DNA from: Merdivivens faecigallinarum
Lineage (GTDB): Bacteria; Bacteroidota; Bacteroidia; Bacteroidales; UBA932
DNA: 6,887 nt
Reading direction: 5' to 3'
Assembly: GCA_017695055.1 (NCBI GenBank)
Contig: JADILY010000121.1
Location: forward strand, 1 to 6,887
Shown: piece by piece, positions 1-6,813 of the stretch
How the letters are laid out: the number at the start of each line of letters is the position of its first letter
How positions within the stretch are numbered: the first letter of the stretch is position 1
Translations under genes and position numbers: made by a program
The notes under the pieces: model-generated
Databases searched by the model: none
What the model was told of the DNA's origin: nothing
The model's input: only the letters and a program-made list of their open reading frames with translations

Positions 1-1507
1 TGTAATAAAAGTGCATGACGGGGGCTATGCAGGTACCAAAGCTTTGGAGGAAGACTACACTACTGTTTTCACTGCCGGTGACAAAATCGGGGTCTTCATG
101 TTGGAAAACGGGACAATTTCCGGAGAGATAAACAACATTTGCTTTACAGCAGTGGAAAGCGGGGAAGGTCTGGTATGGGAAGCCGATTTGGAACTGCCTT
201 CACTGTCGGACATGGACGGCAAGGTAGTGTATGCCTATTATCCTTATACGGCGGACCTTCCTGCGGAAGTAGACCCTTCCGCTTCCGATGACGAAGGTTT
301 CTTCGCCGCTGTCGCGGATGCATGGCCTGTTGCGGAAGACCAGTCCGATTATGCTGATTATACTGCATCGGATTTCATGACTTCGACAGGTGTCCTGAAC
401 GGAAGCACTCTGAATTTTTCCATGAAACACAGAATGTTCCTTGCAGCTGTAATCCTGCCTCATACTATCTATGTCTTTACTAATGAAGATGTTGAGCTGC
501 CGAATTACAGCATACTGCCTTCAAATCTGAAATTCGAAGGATTCGCGCCTTGTATCCTGTCAAACGGAGCATTTGCCTATCTGATCAATCCTGCCGGTGA
601 ACCCGTGACACTTTCCGGAGTATACGGACAGGGACAGGACGTATTGGCGTGGACTGTCGAGCCGGAACCTGTCAGCGGCTGCTATCACAGGTACGTGATA
701 GATGATGCGGAAGCTATTGAAATCCGGCATGAACTCCAGGTCGGCGACTTTTTCCTTGCCGACGGTTCCCTGTTGTCCAAGGATGCTGATGCTGCCACGG
801 TCGGCAGTTCCGAGGTGGTAGGAATAGTTTTCCAAATCAATCCTGATCGTATAGGCGAGGGGGAGAAAGCCGCTTTGGGCAATTCGGTCCACGGTCTGGT
901 GATGGCTACGAAAACGTTGGGGGATTATGAGCCGTTCCAGTGGTTCGTGGATGCCAGCGGAAATTACAGCCGTGATGAGACCGAGATAGGCATTGAGGAT
1001 TATGTAGGAAGCGATTCATACAATACTTTCTTATTGGTTGACGATGATATAGAAGGATACGAGACCAACAGGCTGATTCGTGAAAAGCGTGCTGCCGATT
1101 TCGAAGCCGGATATTATCCCGTGTTCAAGGCGGCCTATGAATCTTCTTCCGCTACCCTTATGAACCTTACCACCGGATGGTATCTTCCTTCCAACGGACA
1201 GTGGTTCGATATCGTACGCAATCTCGGCGGAGTAGCTCTGGAGCATGACGGTTTCAGGTCAGGTGAGCCTACGGATTTTTATTGGGAAAATCTCGACTCT
1301 CCGTTGTTGGGCATAAATGCCGCGATGTCAAAGGTTTCTGCTGAAAACAAGAATGATTTTGTCAATTCCGGATATTATTGGACGGCTTCCACGGCTACTT
1401 CCGATATGGCTCGCTATATCGGCCTCAGGGATGTAGGTTCCAATGTAATGTGCGTTGCGACATATAGGAAAGACTATCTTTACGGCCGTTGCATACTTGC
1501 ATTTTAA
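1..1507 (+). CDS. Fimbrillin-family surface protein with DUF1566/FISUMP-like C-terminal module, 5'-truncated
   Basis: The frame is open to the left edge (GTA ATA AAA GTG from base 2), so the true start, signal peptide and lipobox lie outside the window. The GTG at 11 is not a credible start. Residue numbers count from that GTG. The segment TKA...FTAGDKIGVF (9-29), the YYPY motif (76-79) and the NFSMKHRMFLAAV strand (135-147) match the N-terminal pattern of Bacteroidota fimbrillin/Mfa-like lipoproteins, which are exported and assembled on the cell surface. A second region begins at VGDFFLADGS (244-253) and VVGIVF (269-274), then GWYLPSNGQWFDIVRNLGG (389-407), YYWTAS (455-460) and a final YGRCILAF. 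This resembles the DUF1566 (Lcl_C)/Fibrobacter major paralogous modules often found at the ends of such proteins. The family call is from motif recognition; an adhesin or fimbrial subunit role is inferred. It probably shares a transcript with the lipoprotein gene 48 bases downstream. It ends in TAA. Confidence 0.8.
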   Translation, partial: VIKVHDGGYAGTKALEEDYTTVFTAGDKIGVFMLENGTISGEINNICFTAVESGEGLVWEADLELPSLSDMDGKVVYAYYPYTADLPAEVDPSASDDEGFFAAVADAWPVAEDQSDYADYTASDFMTSTGVLNGSTLNFSMKHRMFLAAVILPHTIYVFTNEDVELPNYSILPSNLKFEGFAPCILSNGAFAYLINPAGEPVTLSGVYGQGQDVLAWTVEPEPVSGCYHRYVIDDAEAIEIRHELQVGDFFLADGSLLSKDADAATVGSSEVVGIVFQINPDRIGEGEKAALGNSVHGLVMATKTLGDYEPFQWFVDASGNYSRDETEIGIEDYVGSDSYNTFLLVDDDIEGYETNRLIREKRAADFEAGYYPVFKAAYESSSATLMNLTTGWYLPSNGQWFDIVRNLGGVALEHDGFRSGEPTDFYWENLDSPLLGINAAMSKVSAENKNDFVNSGYYWTASTATSDMARYIGLRDVGSNVMCVATYRKDYLYGRCILAF

Positions 1508-1520
1508 CCGAATCCGGATG

Positions 1521-1551
1521 TTTTAAAATTTATGGTGTTTTTAAAATTTAT
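1521..1551. repeat. 13-bp direct repeat in the leader of the BIG2-SUMF1 lipoprotein gene
   Basis: TTTTAAAATTTAT occurs at 1521-1533 and again at 1539-1551, a period of 18 bases. The second copy ends five bases before the ATG of the next gene. The A/T-rich unit may act as an upstream translation enhancer, which is typical of Bacteroidota leaders lacking a strong Shine-Dalgarno site, or it may be a simple duplication. No TAnnTTTG promoter box is seen in this 48-base gap, so the downstream gene is probably read through from upstream. Confidence 0.6.
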
Positions 1552-1555
1552 ATGA

Positions 1556-3034
1556 ATGAAAAATTTTTATAAAATACTGTTTTTTGCCGCTCTGTCCGTC
1601 CTTGTGGCCGGTTGCGGTGAAAAGGGACCCGACGGACCGGATGGGATTGAAGTTTCCGGCGTAACCCTCAGTGAAAACAGCCTTTCCATTATAAAAGGAG
1701 GAATGTCGAGGCTGTCCTATACGGTCGAGCCCGAGGATGCGGAGGTTTCGAGCGTGTCATGGGAGTCTTCTGACCCGGCTGTCGCGTCAGTGGACGGAAA
1801 CGGCCTTGTTACTGCTGTCGAAATCGGTCAGTGTTCAGTAATCCTTACCGTGGACGGTTTTGAAGCCGAGTGTTCTGTGTTTGTGCTGGGAGCCCCTGTC
1901 GAATCAATTTCCGTTTCTCCTGAAACAGCGCGGATAGAAATCGGAGAAGAACTTCAATTGACAGTGACAATCCTTCCTGAGGAAGCGGCTTCGGCCAATG
2001 TACAATGGGCTTCTTCCGATAACGGGATAGCGACTGTGTCCGAAGCCGGAATCGTGACGGGTGTGGCCGGTGGAGAAGCGGTCATAACCGCAGTAGCCGG
2101 TGAAGCCAGTGCGGAATGTACGGTAACGGTGCTTGGTTCGATAGTTCCTGAGACGGTCCCGATTCCTGCCGGTACTTTCCTTATGGGTGCTCCCGATACC
2201 GAATGGGGCCATTTTACCAATGAGAAGCCACAGCACCAGGTAACCATTACAAAAGGTTTTTCCATGACGAAATACGAGATTACGAACTGGCAATATGCGG
2301 CTTTTCTGAATGAATCAGGAATAACAAAAGATAGCGATAACTATGGAAGGGGCTCCGTGACTTACGAAAATAACGGAAGTCCGGTTACAGAGATTCAGGT
2401 TCTGGTTGCGGACAGCCGCATATGGGCCGGAACACCAAATGAATCAGATTACGGTTTGCATTATGAGAATGGAGAATGGGTCCCAGTAGAAGGATGCGAG
2501 AATTATCCTGTTACTTACGTTACATGGTATGGGGCCGTTGCGTATGCGGCATGGTTGGGCGGACGGCTTCCGACCGAGGCAGAGTGGGAATATGCATGCC
2601 GTGGCGGACAGACTGAATCTTTGCCTTTCGGTATAGATGACGGTAAGAGGCTCAATCAAGGCATGGCCAATTACAACACCGGTTTTTATTACGATTACGA
2701 TATGGGCGGCCAGTTTAAGGATCCGAACGGCATTCCCGTAGGGCATCCTGTAGATGTCGGAAGTTATCCATATGAAAACGGTTATGGATTATATGACATG
2801 CATGGGAATGTATTGGAATGGTGCAGCGACTGGTATGCTCTTTATGATGACCCTGCCGTCGCCCTGACAGATCCGCATGGCCCCGTCTCAGGCGAAGGCC
2901 GTGTTGTAAGAGGCGGTACTTTTACCGTTTCAGATTCATTTGATGCGATTTCATGCCGTTCTGCATACAGACTGAATGCAGCTCCGTCTTATGCTTTGAC
3001 CAATTGCGGGGTGCGTGTCGTATTCGATATGTAA
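1556..3034 (+). CDS. Lipoprotein with two BIG2 (Ig-like) domains and a SUMF1/FGE-like domain
   Basis: A 492-residue exported lipoprotein. A hydrophobic signal peptide ends in the lipobox LVAGC, with Cys20 as the predicted lipidated residue. A short collagen-like GPDGPDG spacer follows (24-30). Two BIG2 domains follow, about 31-112 and 115-194, each with the W(E/A)SSD...A(S/T)V and G(L/I)VT...G signature. From about 197 to the end is a SUMF1/FGE-sulfatase domain: IPAGTFLMGAP (203-213), MTKYEITNWQYAAFLN (237-252), GGRLPTEAEWEYACRGG (335-351), YGLYDMHGNVLEW (410-422), VVRGGTF (450-456) and the closing GVRVVF. The domain is recognised with confidence, but the active-site cysteine pair of formylglycine-generating enzymes, expected just after RGG(S/T), is absent (V458 and D463 by hand alignment). 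Sulfatase activation is therefore unlikely; a binding or structural role is inferred. The ATG at 1556 is chosen because it gives the signal peptide at once; the ATG at 1552 reaches a stop after six codons. A terminator follows at 3073. Confidence 0.9.
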   Translation: MKNFYKILFFAALSVLVAGCGEKGPDGPDGIEVSGVTLSENSLSIIKGGMSRLSYTVEPEDAEVSSVSWESSDPAVASVDGNGLVTAVEIGQCSVILTVDGFEAECSVFVLGAPVESISVSPETARIEIGEELQLTVTILPEEAASANVQWASSDNGIATVSEAGIVTGVAGGEAVITAVAGEASAECTVTVLGSIVPETVPIPAGTFLMGAPDTEWGHFTNEKPQHQVTITKGFSMTKYEITNWQYAAFLNESGITKDSDNYGRGSVTYENNGSPVTEIQVLVADSRIWAGTPNESDYGLHYENGEWVPVEGCENYPVTYVTWYGAVAYAAWLGGRLPTEAEWEYACRGGQTESLPFGIDDGKRLNQGMANYNTGFYYDYDMGGQFKDPNGIPVGHPVDVGSYPYENGYGLYDMHGNVLEWCSDWYALYDDPAVALTDPHGPVSGEGRVVRGGTFTVSDSFDAISCRSAYRLNAAPSYALTNCGVRVVFDM

Positions 3035-3072
3035 AATCTTTAATGTTTAGTTATACAATATGAACAAGGAGG

Positions 3073-3118
3073 AGGGTGGCCCGAAAGTCAGTAACTTTTA
3101 AGGGTCATCCTTTTTTTT
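3073..3118 (+). terminator. Rho-independent terminator of the fimbrillin/lipoprotein unit
   Basis: The arm AGGGTGGCCC (3073-3082) pairs with GGGTCATCCT (3102-3111) over ten pairs including two G-U. The stem continues inward as GAAAGT/ACTTTT around a CAGTA loop, with two unpaired A. A run of eight T (3111-3118) follows on the plus strand. The hairpin begins 38 bases after the stop of the BIG2-SUMF1 gene and should end the left transcription unit. Confidence 0.85.
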
Positions 3119-3198
3119 GTTTGGATTATGCCAGATGGTCATAGTGAGAGAATGAATGCGTGTGTGAAGGAGTAGAAAAGCGAACGGTTATTTCATTG

Positions 3199-3239
3199 AA
3201 AAACAAAAAGACCGCCCAAAATCTCTTTTGGGTCGGCCT
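3199..3239 (-). terminator. Rho-independent terminator of dnaK
   Basis: Read on the minus strand, AGGCCG, a bulged A and CCCAAAA form a stem with TTTTGGG and CGGTCT around a four-base GAGA loop. There are thirteen pairs, one of them G-U. TTTTTGTTTTT follows immediately. The hairpin begins 25 bases past the dnaK stop codon. On the plus strand there is no T run after the hairpin, so it is directional and serves dnaK. Confidence 0.85.
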
Positions 3240-3264
3240 CTTCTGATTTAGCTTAATGGTGAAT

Positions 3265-5205
3265 TTATTTCACTTCCTCGTAATCCACATCCACGGTGCC
3301 CGGGTCGTTGCTTCCGTTTGAAGAACCGTTGCCGCTGTTGTTGCCTGCTCCGGTATTGGCAGAAGAACCTGGGTTGGCGTTGCCTGCTGACTGGCCTTCC
3401 TGGGCCGCCTTTGCCATATCCTCGGATGCCGCATGCCAAGCATTGTTGATGTTTTCAAGAGCCGAGTTGATTGAATTGATGTCTTTGGACTCGTATGCGG
3501 ATTTCAGCTGTGTGAGTGCGCTTTCTATTGCAGCCCTCTTGTCGGCCGGAATCTTGTCACCGTAATCCTTGAGGTTCTTTTCACTCTGGAATATCATTGC
3601 ATCCGCCTCATTTATTTTATCGGCTTTTTCGCGCTCGGCCTTGTCGGCAGCCTCGTTGGCCTTGGCCTCGTCACGCATCCTCTTGATTTCCTCCTCGGAA
3701 AGTCCGGATGAGGCCTCGATACGTATCTTCTGCTCCTTGCCTGTGGCCTTGTCCTTTGCCGATACGCTCAGGATACCGTTGGCATCAATGTCGAATGTGA
3801 CTTCAATCTGAGGAATGCCCCTCGGAGCCGGTGCGATTCCGTCGAGATGGAAACGTCCTATGCTCTTGTTGTCCTTGGCCATCGGACGTTCTCCCTGAAG
3901 CACGTGTATTTCAACTGAAGGCTGGTTGTCCGCCGCGGTCGAGAATACCTGCGACTTGCGGGTAGGTATCGTAGTGTTGGCTTCAATCAGTTTTGTCATG
4001 ACGTTGCCGAGGGTCTCGATACCGAGCGAAAGCGGGGTCACATCGAGTAGAAGCACGTCTTTCACATCACCTGCGAGCACACCGCCCTGGATTGCCGCGC
4101 CTATGGCTACGACTTCGTCCGGATTTACACTCCTGTTAGGTGCTTTGCCGAAGAATTTTTCAACGATGGCCTGGATTGCAGGTATACGGGTCGAACCGCC
4201 GACGAGCAATACTTCATCGATATCCGAAGCCTTCAGGTTGGCATCTGCAAGCGCCTTGCGGCAAGGCTCGATGGTCTTCTGTATGAGCGAGTCTGCAAGC
4301 TGCTCGAACTTAGCCCTCGTAAGGGTCTTTACCAAGTGTTTAGGACCCGTCGCATCTGCCGTGATGTAAGGCAGGTTGATTTCAGTCGAAGTCTGGTTGG
4401 ACAATTCGATTTTTGCTTTTTCGGCAGCTTCTTTCAGCCTTTGGAGCGCCATAGGGTCCTTCTTCAGGTCGAAACCGCCGTTCTCTGCTGCAAATTCGCC
4501 TGCAAGCCAGTCTATGATGGTCTGGTCGAAGTCATCGCCGCCGAGGTGGGTATCGCCGTTTGTCGAAAGCACTTCGAATACGCCGTCGCCGAGGTCGAGA
4601 ATCGAGATATCGAATGTACCTCCGCCGAGGTCGTATACTGCGACTTTCATTTCCTTGTTCTTCTTGTCGAGGCCGTAAGCAAGGGCGGCGGCAGTAGGCT
4701 CGTTGATGATACGCATCACCTTGAGGCCTGCGATTTCGCCGGCTTCCTTGGTGGCCTGGCGCTGTGAGTCGCTGAAGTATGCAGGGACTGTGATGACAGC
4801 CTCGTGTACTTCCTGTCCGAGGTATTCTTCGGCGGTCTTCTTCATCTTCTGGAGAATCATCGCCGATATTTCCTGCGGCGAATAGAGTTTTCCGTCTATG
4901 TCGACACGCGGAGTATTGTTGTCGCCCCTTACTACCTTATAAGGTACGCGGGCGATTTCCTTGTCTACCTGGTCGTATTTTTCACCCATGAATCTCTTGA
5001 TGGAGAACACGGTCTTGTGAGGATTGGTTATGGCCTGCCTTTTTGCGGCGTTACCCACTTTCCTTTCCCCGTCGTTGGTGAATGCGACAACGGAAGGGGT
5101 TGTCCTCTGGCCTTCGTTGTTGATGATGACCGTAGGCTCCTTGCCTTCCATGACGGCCACGCAACTGTTGGTTGTTCCTAAGTCAATACCGATAATCTTT
5201 CCCAT
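3265..5205 (-). CDS. dnaK: Molecular chaperone DnaK (Hsp70)
   Basis: A complete 646-residue cytoplasmic Hsp70, close to the usual bacterial length of about 640. It binds and releases exposed hydrophobic peptides in an ATP-driven cycle with DnaJ and GrpE. The nucleotide-binding domain (1 to about 380) has GIDLGTTNSCVAV (6-18), VPAYFSDSQRQATKEAG (140-156), INEPTAAALAYG (167-178), YDLGGGTFDIS (191-201, with the catalytic-type Thr197) and VLLVGGSTRIPAIQ (332-345). The conserved linker DVLLLDVTPLSLGIET (383-398) leads into the substrate-binding beta domain and then the alpha-helical lid, from about residue 500. The C-terminal tail (about 605-634) is low-complexity G/N/S-rich and ends DVDYEEVK, a usual bacterial ending. 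An AAGGAG site (5215-5220) lies nine bases before the ATG. Neither dnaJ nor grpE adjoins it; with its own terminator it appears to be a single-gene unit. Confidence 0.98.
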   Translation of the reverse strand: MGKIIGIDLGTTNSCVAVMEGKEPTVIINNEGQRTTPSVVAFTNDGERKVGNAAKRQAITNPHKTVFSIKRFMGEKYDQVDKEIARVPYKVVRGDNNTPRVDIDGKLYSPQEISAMILQKMKKTAEEYLGQEVHEAVITVPAYFSDSQRQATKEAGEIAGLKVMRIINEPTAAALAYGLDKKNKEMKVAVYDLGGGTFDISILDLGDGVFEVLSTNGDTHLGGDDFDQTIIDWLAGEFAAENGGFDLKKDPMALQRLKEAAEKAKIELSNQTSTEINLPYITADATGPKHLVKTLTRAKFEQLADSLIQKTIEPCRKALADANLKASDIDEVLLVGGSTRIPAIQAIVEKFFGKAPNRSVNPDEVVAIGAAIQGGVLAGDVKDVLLLDVTPLSLGIETLGNVMTKLIEANTTIPTRKSQVFSTAADNQPSVEIHVLQGERPMAKDNKSIGRFHLDGIAPAPRGIPQIEVTFDIDANGILSVSAKDKATGKEQKIRIEASSGLSEEEIKRMRDEAKANEAADKAEREKADKINEADAMIFQSEKNLKDYGDKIPADKRAAIESALTQLKSAYESKDINSINSALENINNAWHAASEDMAKAAQEGQSAGNANPGSSANTGAGNNSGNGSSNGSNDPGTVDVDYEEVK

Positions 5206-5214
5206 AATATTTTT

Positions 5215-5220
5215 CTCCTT
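5215..5220 (-). promoter_or_regulatory. Shine-Dalgarno site of dnaK
   Basis: On the minus strand AAGGAG lies nine bases upstream of the dnaK ATG. It is the clearest ribosome-binding site in the window; the plus-strand genes at 1556 and 5365 lack one. It fixes the dnaK start and fits a highly expressed gene. Confidence 0.8.
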
Positions 5221-5234
5221 TTATATTTTCTGTT

Positions 5235-5242
5235 TAAAATTA
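5235..5242 (-). promoter_or_regulatory. Possible -7 box of a dnaK promoter
   Basis: Read on the minus strand, TAATTTTA matches the Bacteroidota TAnnTTTG -7 consensus at all but the last base. It would give a leader of about 20-25 bases. No TTTG -33 element is seen at the expected distance, so the call is weak. No CIRCE-type operator (TTAGCACTC-N9-GAGTGCTAA) was found in this region. Confidence 0.2.
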
Positions 5243-5314
5243 TTTTCGTTCTCTCGTCCCGTTTTTTTGCAGGACGGCATTTCATACTCGAAGAACGTGC
5301 CAAATGAAAGTCCA

Positions 5315-5327
5315 TGACAGAATGTCA
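5315..5327. promoter_or_regulatory. Palindrome TGACA-GAA-TGTCA in the divergent intergenic region
   Basis: A perfect inverted repeat with five-base arms and a three-base spacer lies between dnaK and the carboxypeptidase gene. It starts 23 bases upstream of the candidate plus-strand TAnnTTTG box, where the upstream promoter element would be. A repressor or activator bound here could control the carboxypeptidase gene. The stem is too short for a convincing terminator, although T residues follow it on the plus strand. The operator role is inference only. Confidence 0.3.
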
Positions 5328-5337
5328 GTTTTTTGAT

Positions 5338-5345
5338 TAATTTTG
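5338..5345 (+). promoter_or_regulatory. Candidate -7 box (TAnnTTTG) for the M14 carboxypeptidase gene
   Basis: TAATTTTG matches the Bacteroidota primary-sigma -7 consensus TAnnTTTG exactly. It lies 19 bases before the ATG at 5365, implying a very short leader. A canonical TTTG at -33 is lacking. ATGACA at 5314-5319, 18 bases upstream, may stand in for it. Confidence 0.4.
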
Positions 5346-5364
5346 CCGTGAAAATATCATACGT

Positions 5365-6801
5365 ATGAGGCCAATGAGACTTTTATTCATCCTGCCGGTT
5401 TTTGTCTCCGCGATGCTGCATGCGGGAAATCTGCGTGATACGCTGTGTGTGGAAACTGATTTTGAGTCGGCTTCCCTGGACTCGGTGACAGTTGACGGGA
5501 ACATATTGAAAATAAATGTTTTCTCGCGTTTCGATCCGCTGAATCCCGTGGATACCGCCCTTGAACCGAGTGCGCGCTGGTACAGCTTTATGCTGGAAGG
5601 TGTCAAGGACAGGGAGGTCCTGATGCAGTTCCATGGCAGCGAGGCTGTCAGGCCGTTTTACAGTCATGACGGTCGGAATTACGAACGTTTTTCCTCCTGC
5701 GAGTCGCTCGGCTGCGACAGGATATTGAAGCGTTTTTCCGGAGATTCCGTCTATGTCTCCTATTTCATACCTTACACGTATTCTTACCTGCTTGAGCGTA
5801 TAATACATTGGTCTTCATCGAAATGTGTTTCGGTGTCATCGGCCGGGAAGAGCACTCTCGGAAACGATATGCCGCTGCTTGTGATTACCGATACTGAGGT
5901 GCCGGATTCGCTAAAGAAAGTAATATATATCCATGGCCGCACGCATACGAGCGAGGCTCCGTGCAGCTGGCATCTCGATGCTGTCATAGAAAGGCTGGCT
6001 TATGGACAGGACGGCCTTGCTTCGGAACTTAGGAAGGCGGCAGTCTTTTACATAGTGCCTTTCACCAATCCGGACGGGGTGATTCACGGGCTTTCACGCT
6101 CGAATGCCACGGGAGTGAATCAGGAAATCAACTGGGACAGGCCCGATTCGCTGACATGTACGGAAGTGCTGAATCTGAAGTCTCTGCTTGAAGGCATTCT
6201 GGAAAGGCACGGGAGGATAGACATGGCGCTTAACATGCATTCGCAAGTCGAGGATTATGCTACTTATTGGGTGCATACCGCGGAATCCACTTCGCCGGAT
6301 TTCTTTGCGGACGAGATGCGGCTGGCCCGGCTTACGATGGAGGGCAATCCGTATTTCGCTCCGGGCGATCTGGAGTTTTCCGACCTTGCCCCGAGGTATC
6401 TTGAAGGCTGGCTGTGGAAAAAATGCGGGGAAGACTGCCTTGCAATCACTTTCGAGACCCCATATACTTATTATTCCGAAAATCCTGATGGCGAGTGGGT
6501 TTCGCTGGAAAACCTTTCCGCATTCGCGGACCATACCGTACAGGCCATAGGGGATTACTTCCATGTTTCCGTTCCGGGGAGGCTGCTTTTCCCTTTGGAA
6601 AACGGGAAACGTTCGAGGGTCGTAGCCAAAGGTATCCAGCCAGGAAAATATTCGGTGTCGCTTCTGGAGCGGAACGGGATTGACGGCTGGATTGATGCCG
6701 GTGAGGTCGAAGTGGGGAAAAACGGTCGGTTCTCGAAAAGTTTCAACGGGAAAAAATATGTGTCGGTCAGATTGGAGCGGAAAACCCGGGATAATTTTTA
6801 A
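5365..6801 (+). CDS. Exported M14-family zinc carboxypeptidase, CCP/AGBL-like
   Basis: A 478-residue protein. Residues 1-20 form a signal peptide ending near MLHA, so a periplasmic or secreted location is inferred. Residues of about 25-145 form an N-terminal beta domain with ARWYSFMLEG (70-79) and SYFIPYTYSYL (132-142), the latter like the PYTYS motif before the catalytic domain in cytosolic carboxypeptidases. The M14 catalytic domain runs from about 150 to 400. HTSE (His194, Glu197) and His292 in LNMHSQ are the predicted zinc ligands, and Glu364 in TFETPYTYY is the catalytic glutamate. NPDGV (235-239) and RSN (245-247) are present. The usual N-R pair that binds the substrate carboxylate (as in GVDLNRxW) appears as E254-I255 in GVNQEINW. 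Residues of about 403-470 look like a small C-terminal beta domain. The expected reaction is removal of C-terminal residues from peptides; the substrate cannot be predicted. A second in-frame ATG at 5374 gives a shorter signal peptide and is a possible start. No Shine-Dalgarno site is visible. Confidence 0.85.
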   Translation: MRPMRLLFILPVFVSAMLHAGNLRDTLCVETDFESASLDSVTVDGNILKINVFSRFDPLNPVDTALEPSARWYSFMLEGVKDREVLMQFHGSEAVRPFYSHDGRNYERFSSCESLGCDRILKRFSGDSVYVSYFIPYTYSYLLERIIHWSSSKCVSVSSAGKSTLGNDMPLLVITDTEVPDSLKKVIYIHGRTHTSEAPCSWHLDAVIERLAYGQDGLASELRKAAVFYIVPFTNPDGVIHGLSRSNATGVNQEINWDRPDSLTCTEVLNLKSLLEGILERHGRIDMALNMHSQVEDYATYWVHTAESTSPDFFADEMRLARLTMEGNPYFAPGDLEFSDLAPRYLEGWLWKKCGEDCLAITFETPYTYYSENPDGEWVSLENLSAFADHTVQAIGDYFHVSVPGRLLFPLENGKRSRVVAKGIQPGKYSVSLLERNGIDGWIDAGEVEVGKNGRFSKSFNGKKYVSVRLERKTRDNF

Positions 6802-6813
6802 AAGGTATTTGTT

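Noticed and set aside
11..13. GTG at 11 as a true start of the fimbrillin-like gene.
   Set aside because: The frame stays open to the window edge, and the fimbrillin pattern normally follows a signal peptide and lipobox, which would lie upstream of the window.
1646..2137. The two BIG2 domains as possible evidence of recent gene duplication or a DNA repeat.
   Set aside because: They share only the family signature; the nucleotide sequences have no long identical stretches, so this is ordinary domain tandem architecture.
3060..3101. A 13-codon open frame beginning MNKEEGG between the lipoprotein gene and dnaK.
   Set aside because: It overlaps the terminator hairpin, and its G-rich codons are explained by the stem arm. 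No other support.
3119..3198. Sequence between the two convergent terminators, including a 15-codon frame starting near 3128.
   Set aside because: No hairpin, promoter or conserved motif was found; it looks like plain spacer.
5255..5276. Inverted repeat CGTCC...GGACG around a T-rich 12-base loop upstream of dnaK.
   Set aside because: The arms are only five bases and the loop is long, with no T run after it on either strand. Likely chance in this short region.
3296..5317. Several long open frames on the plus strand opposite dnaK, up to about 147 codons.
   Set aside because: They lie antisense to a highly conserved dnaK, have no recognisable domains or start signals, and are the usual by-product of its codon bias.
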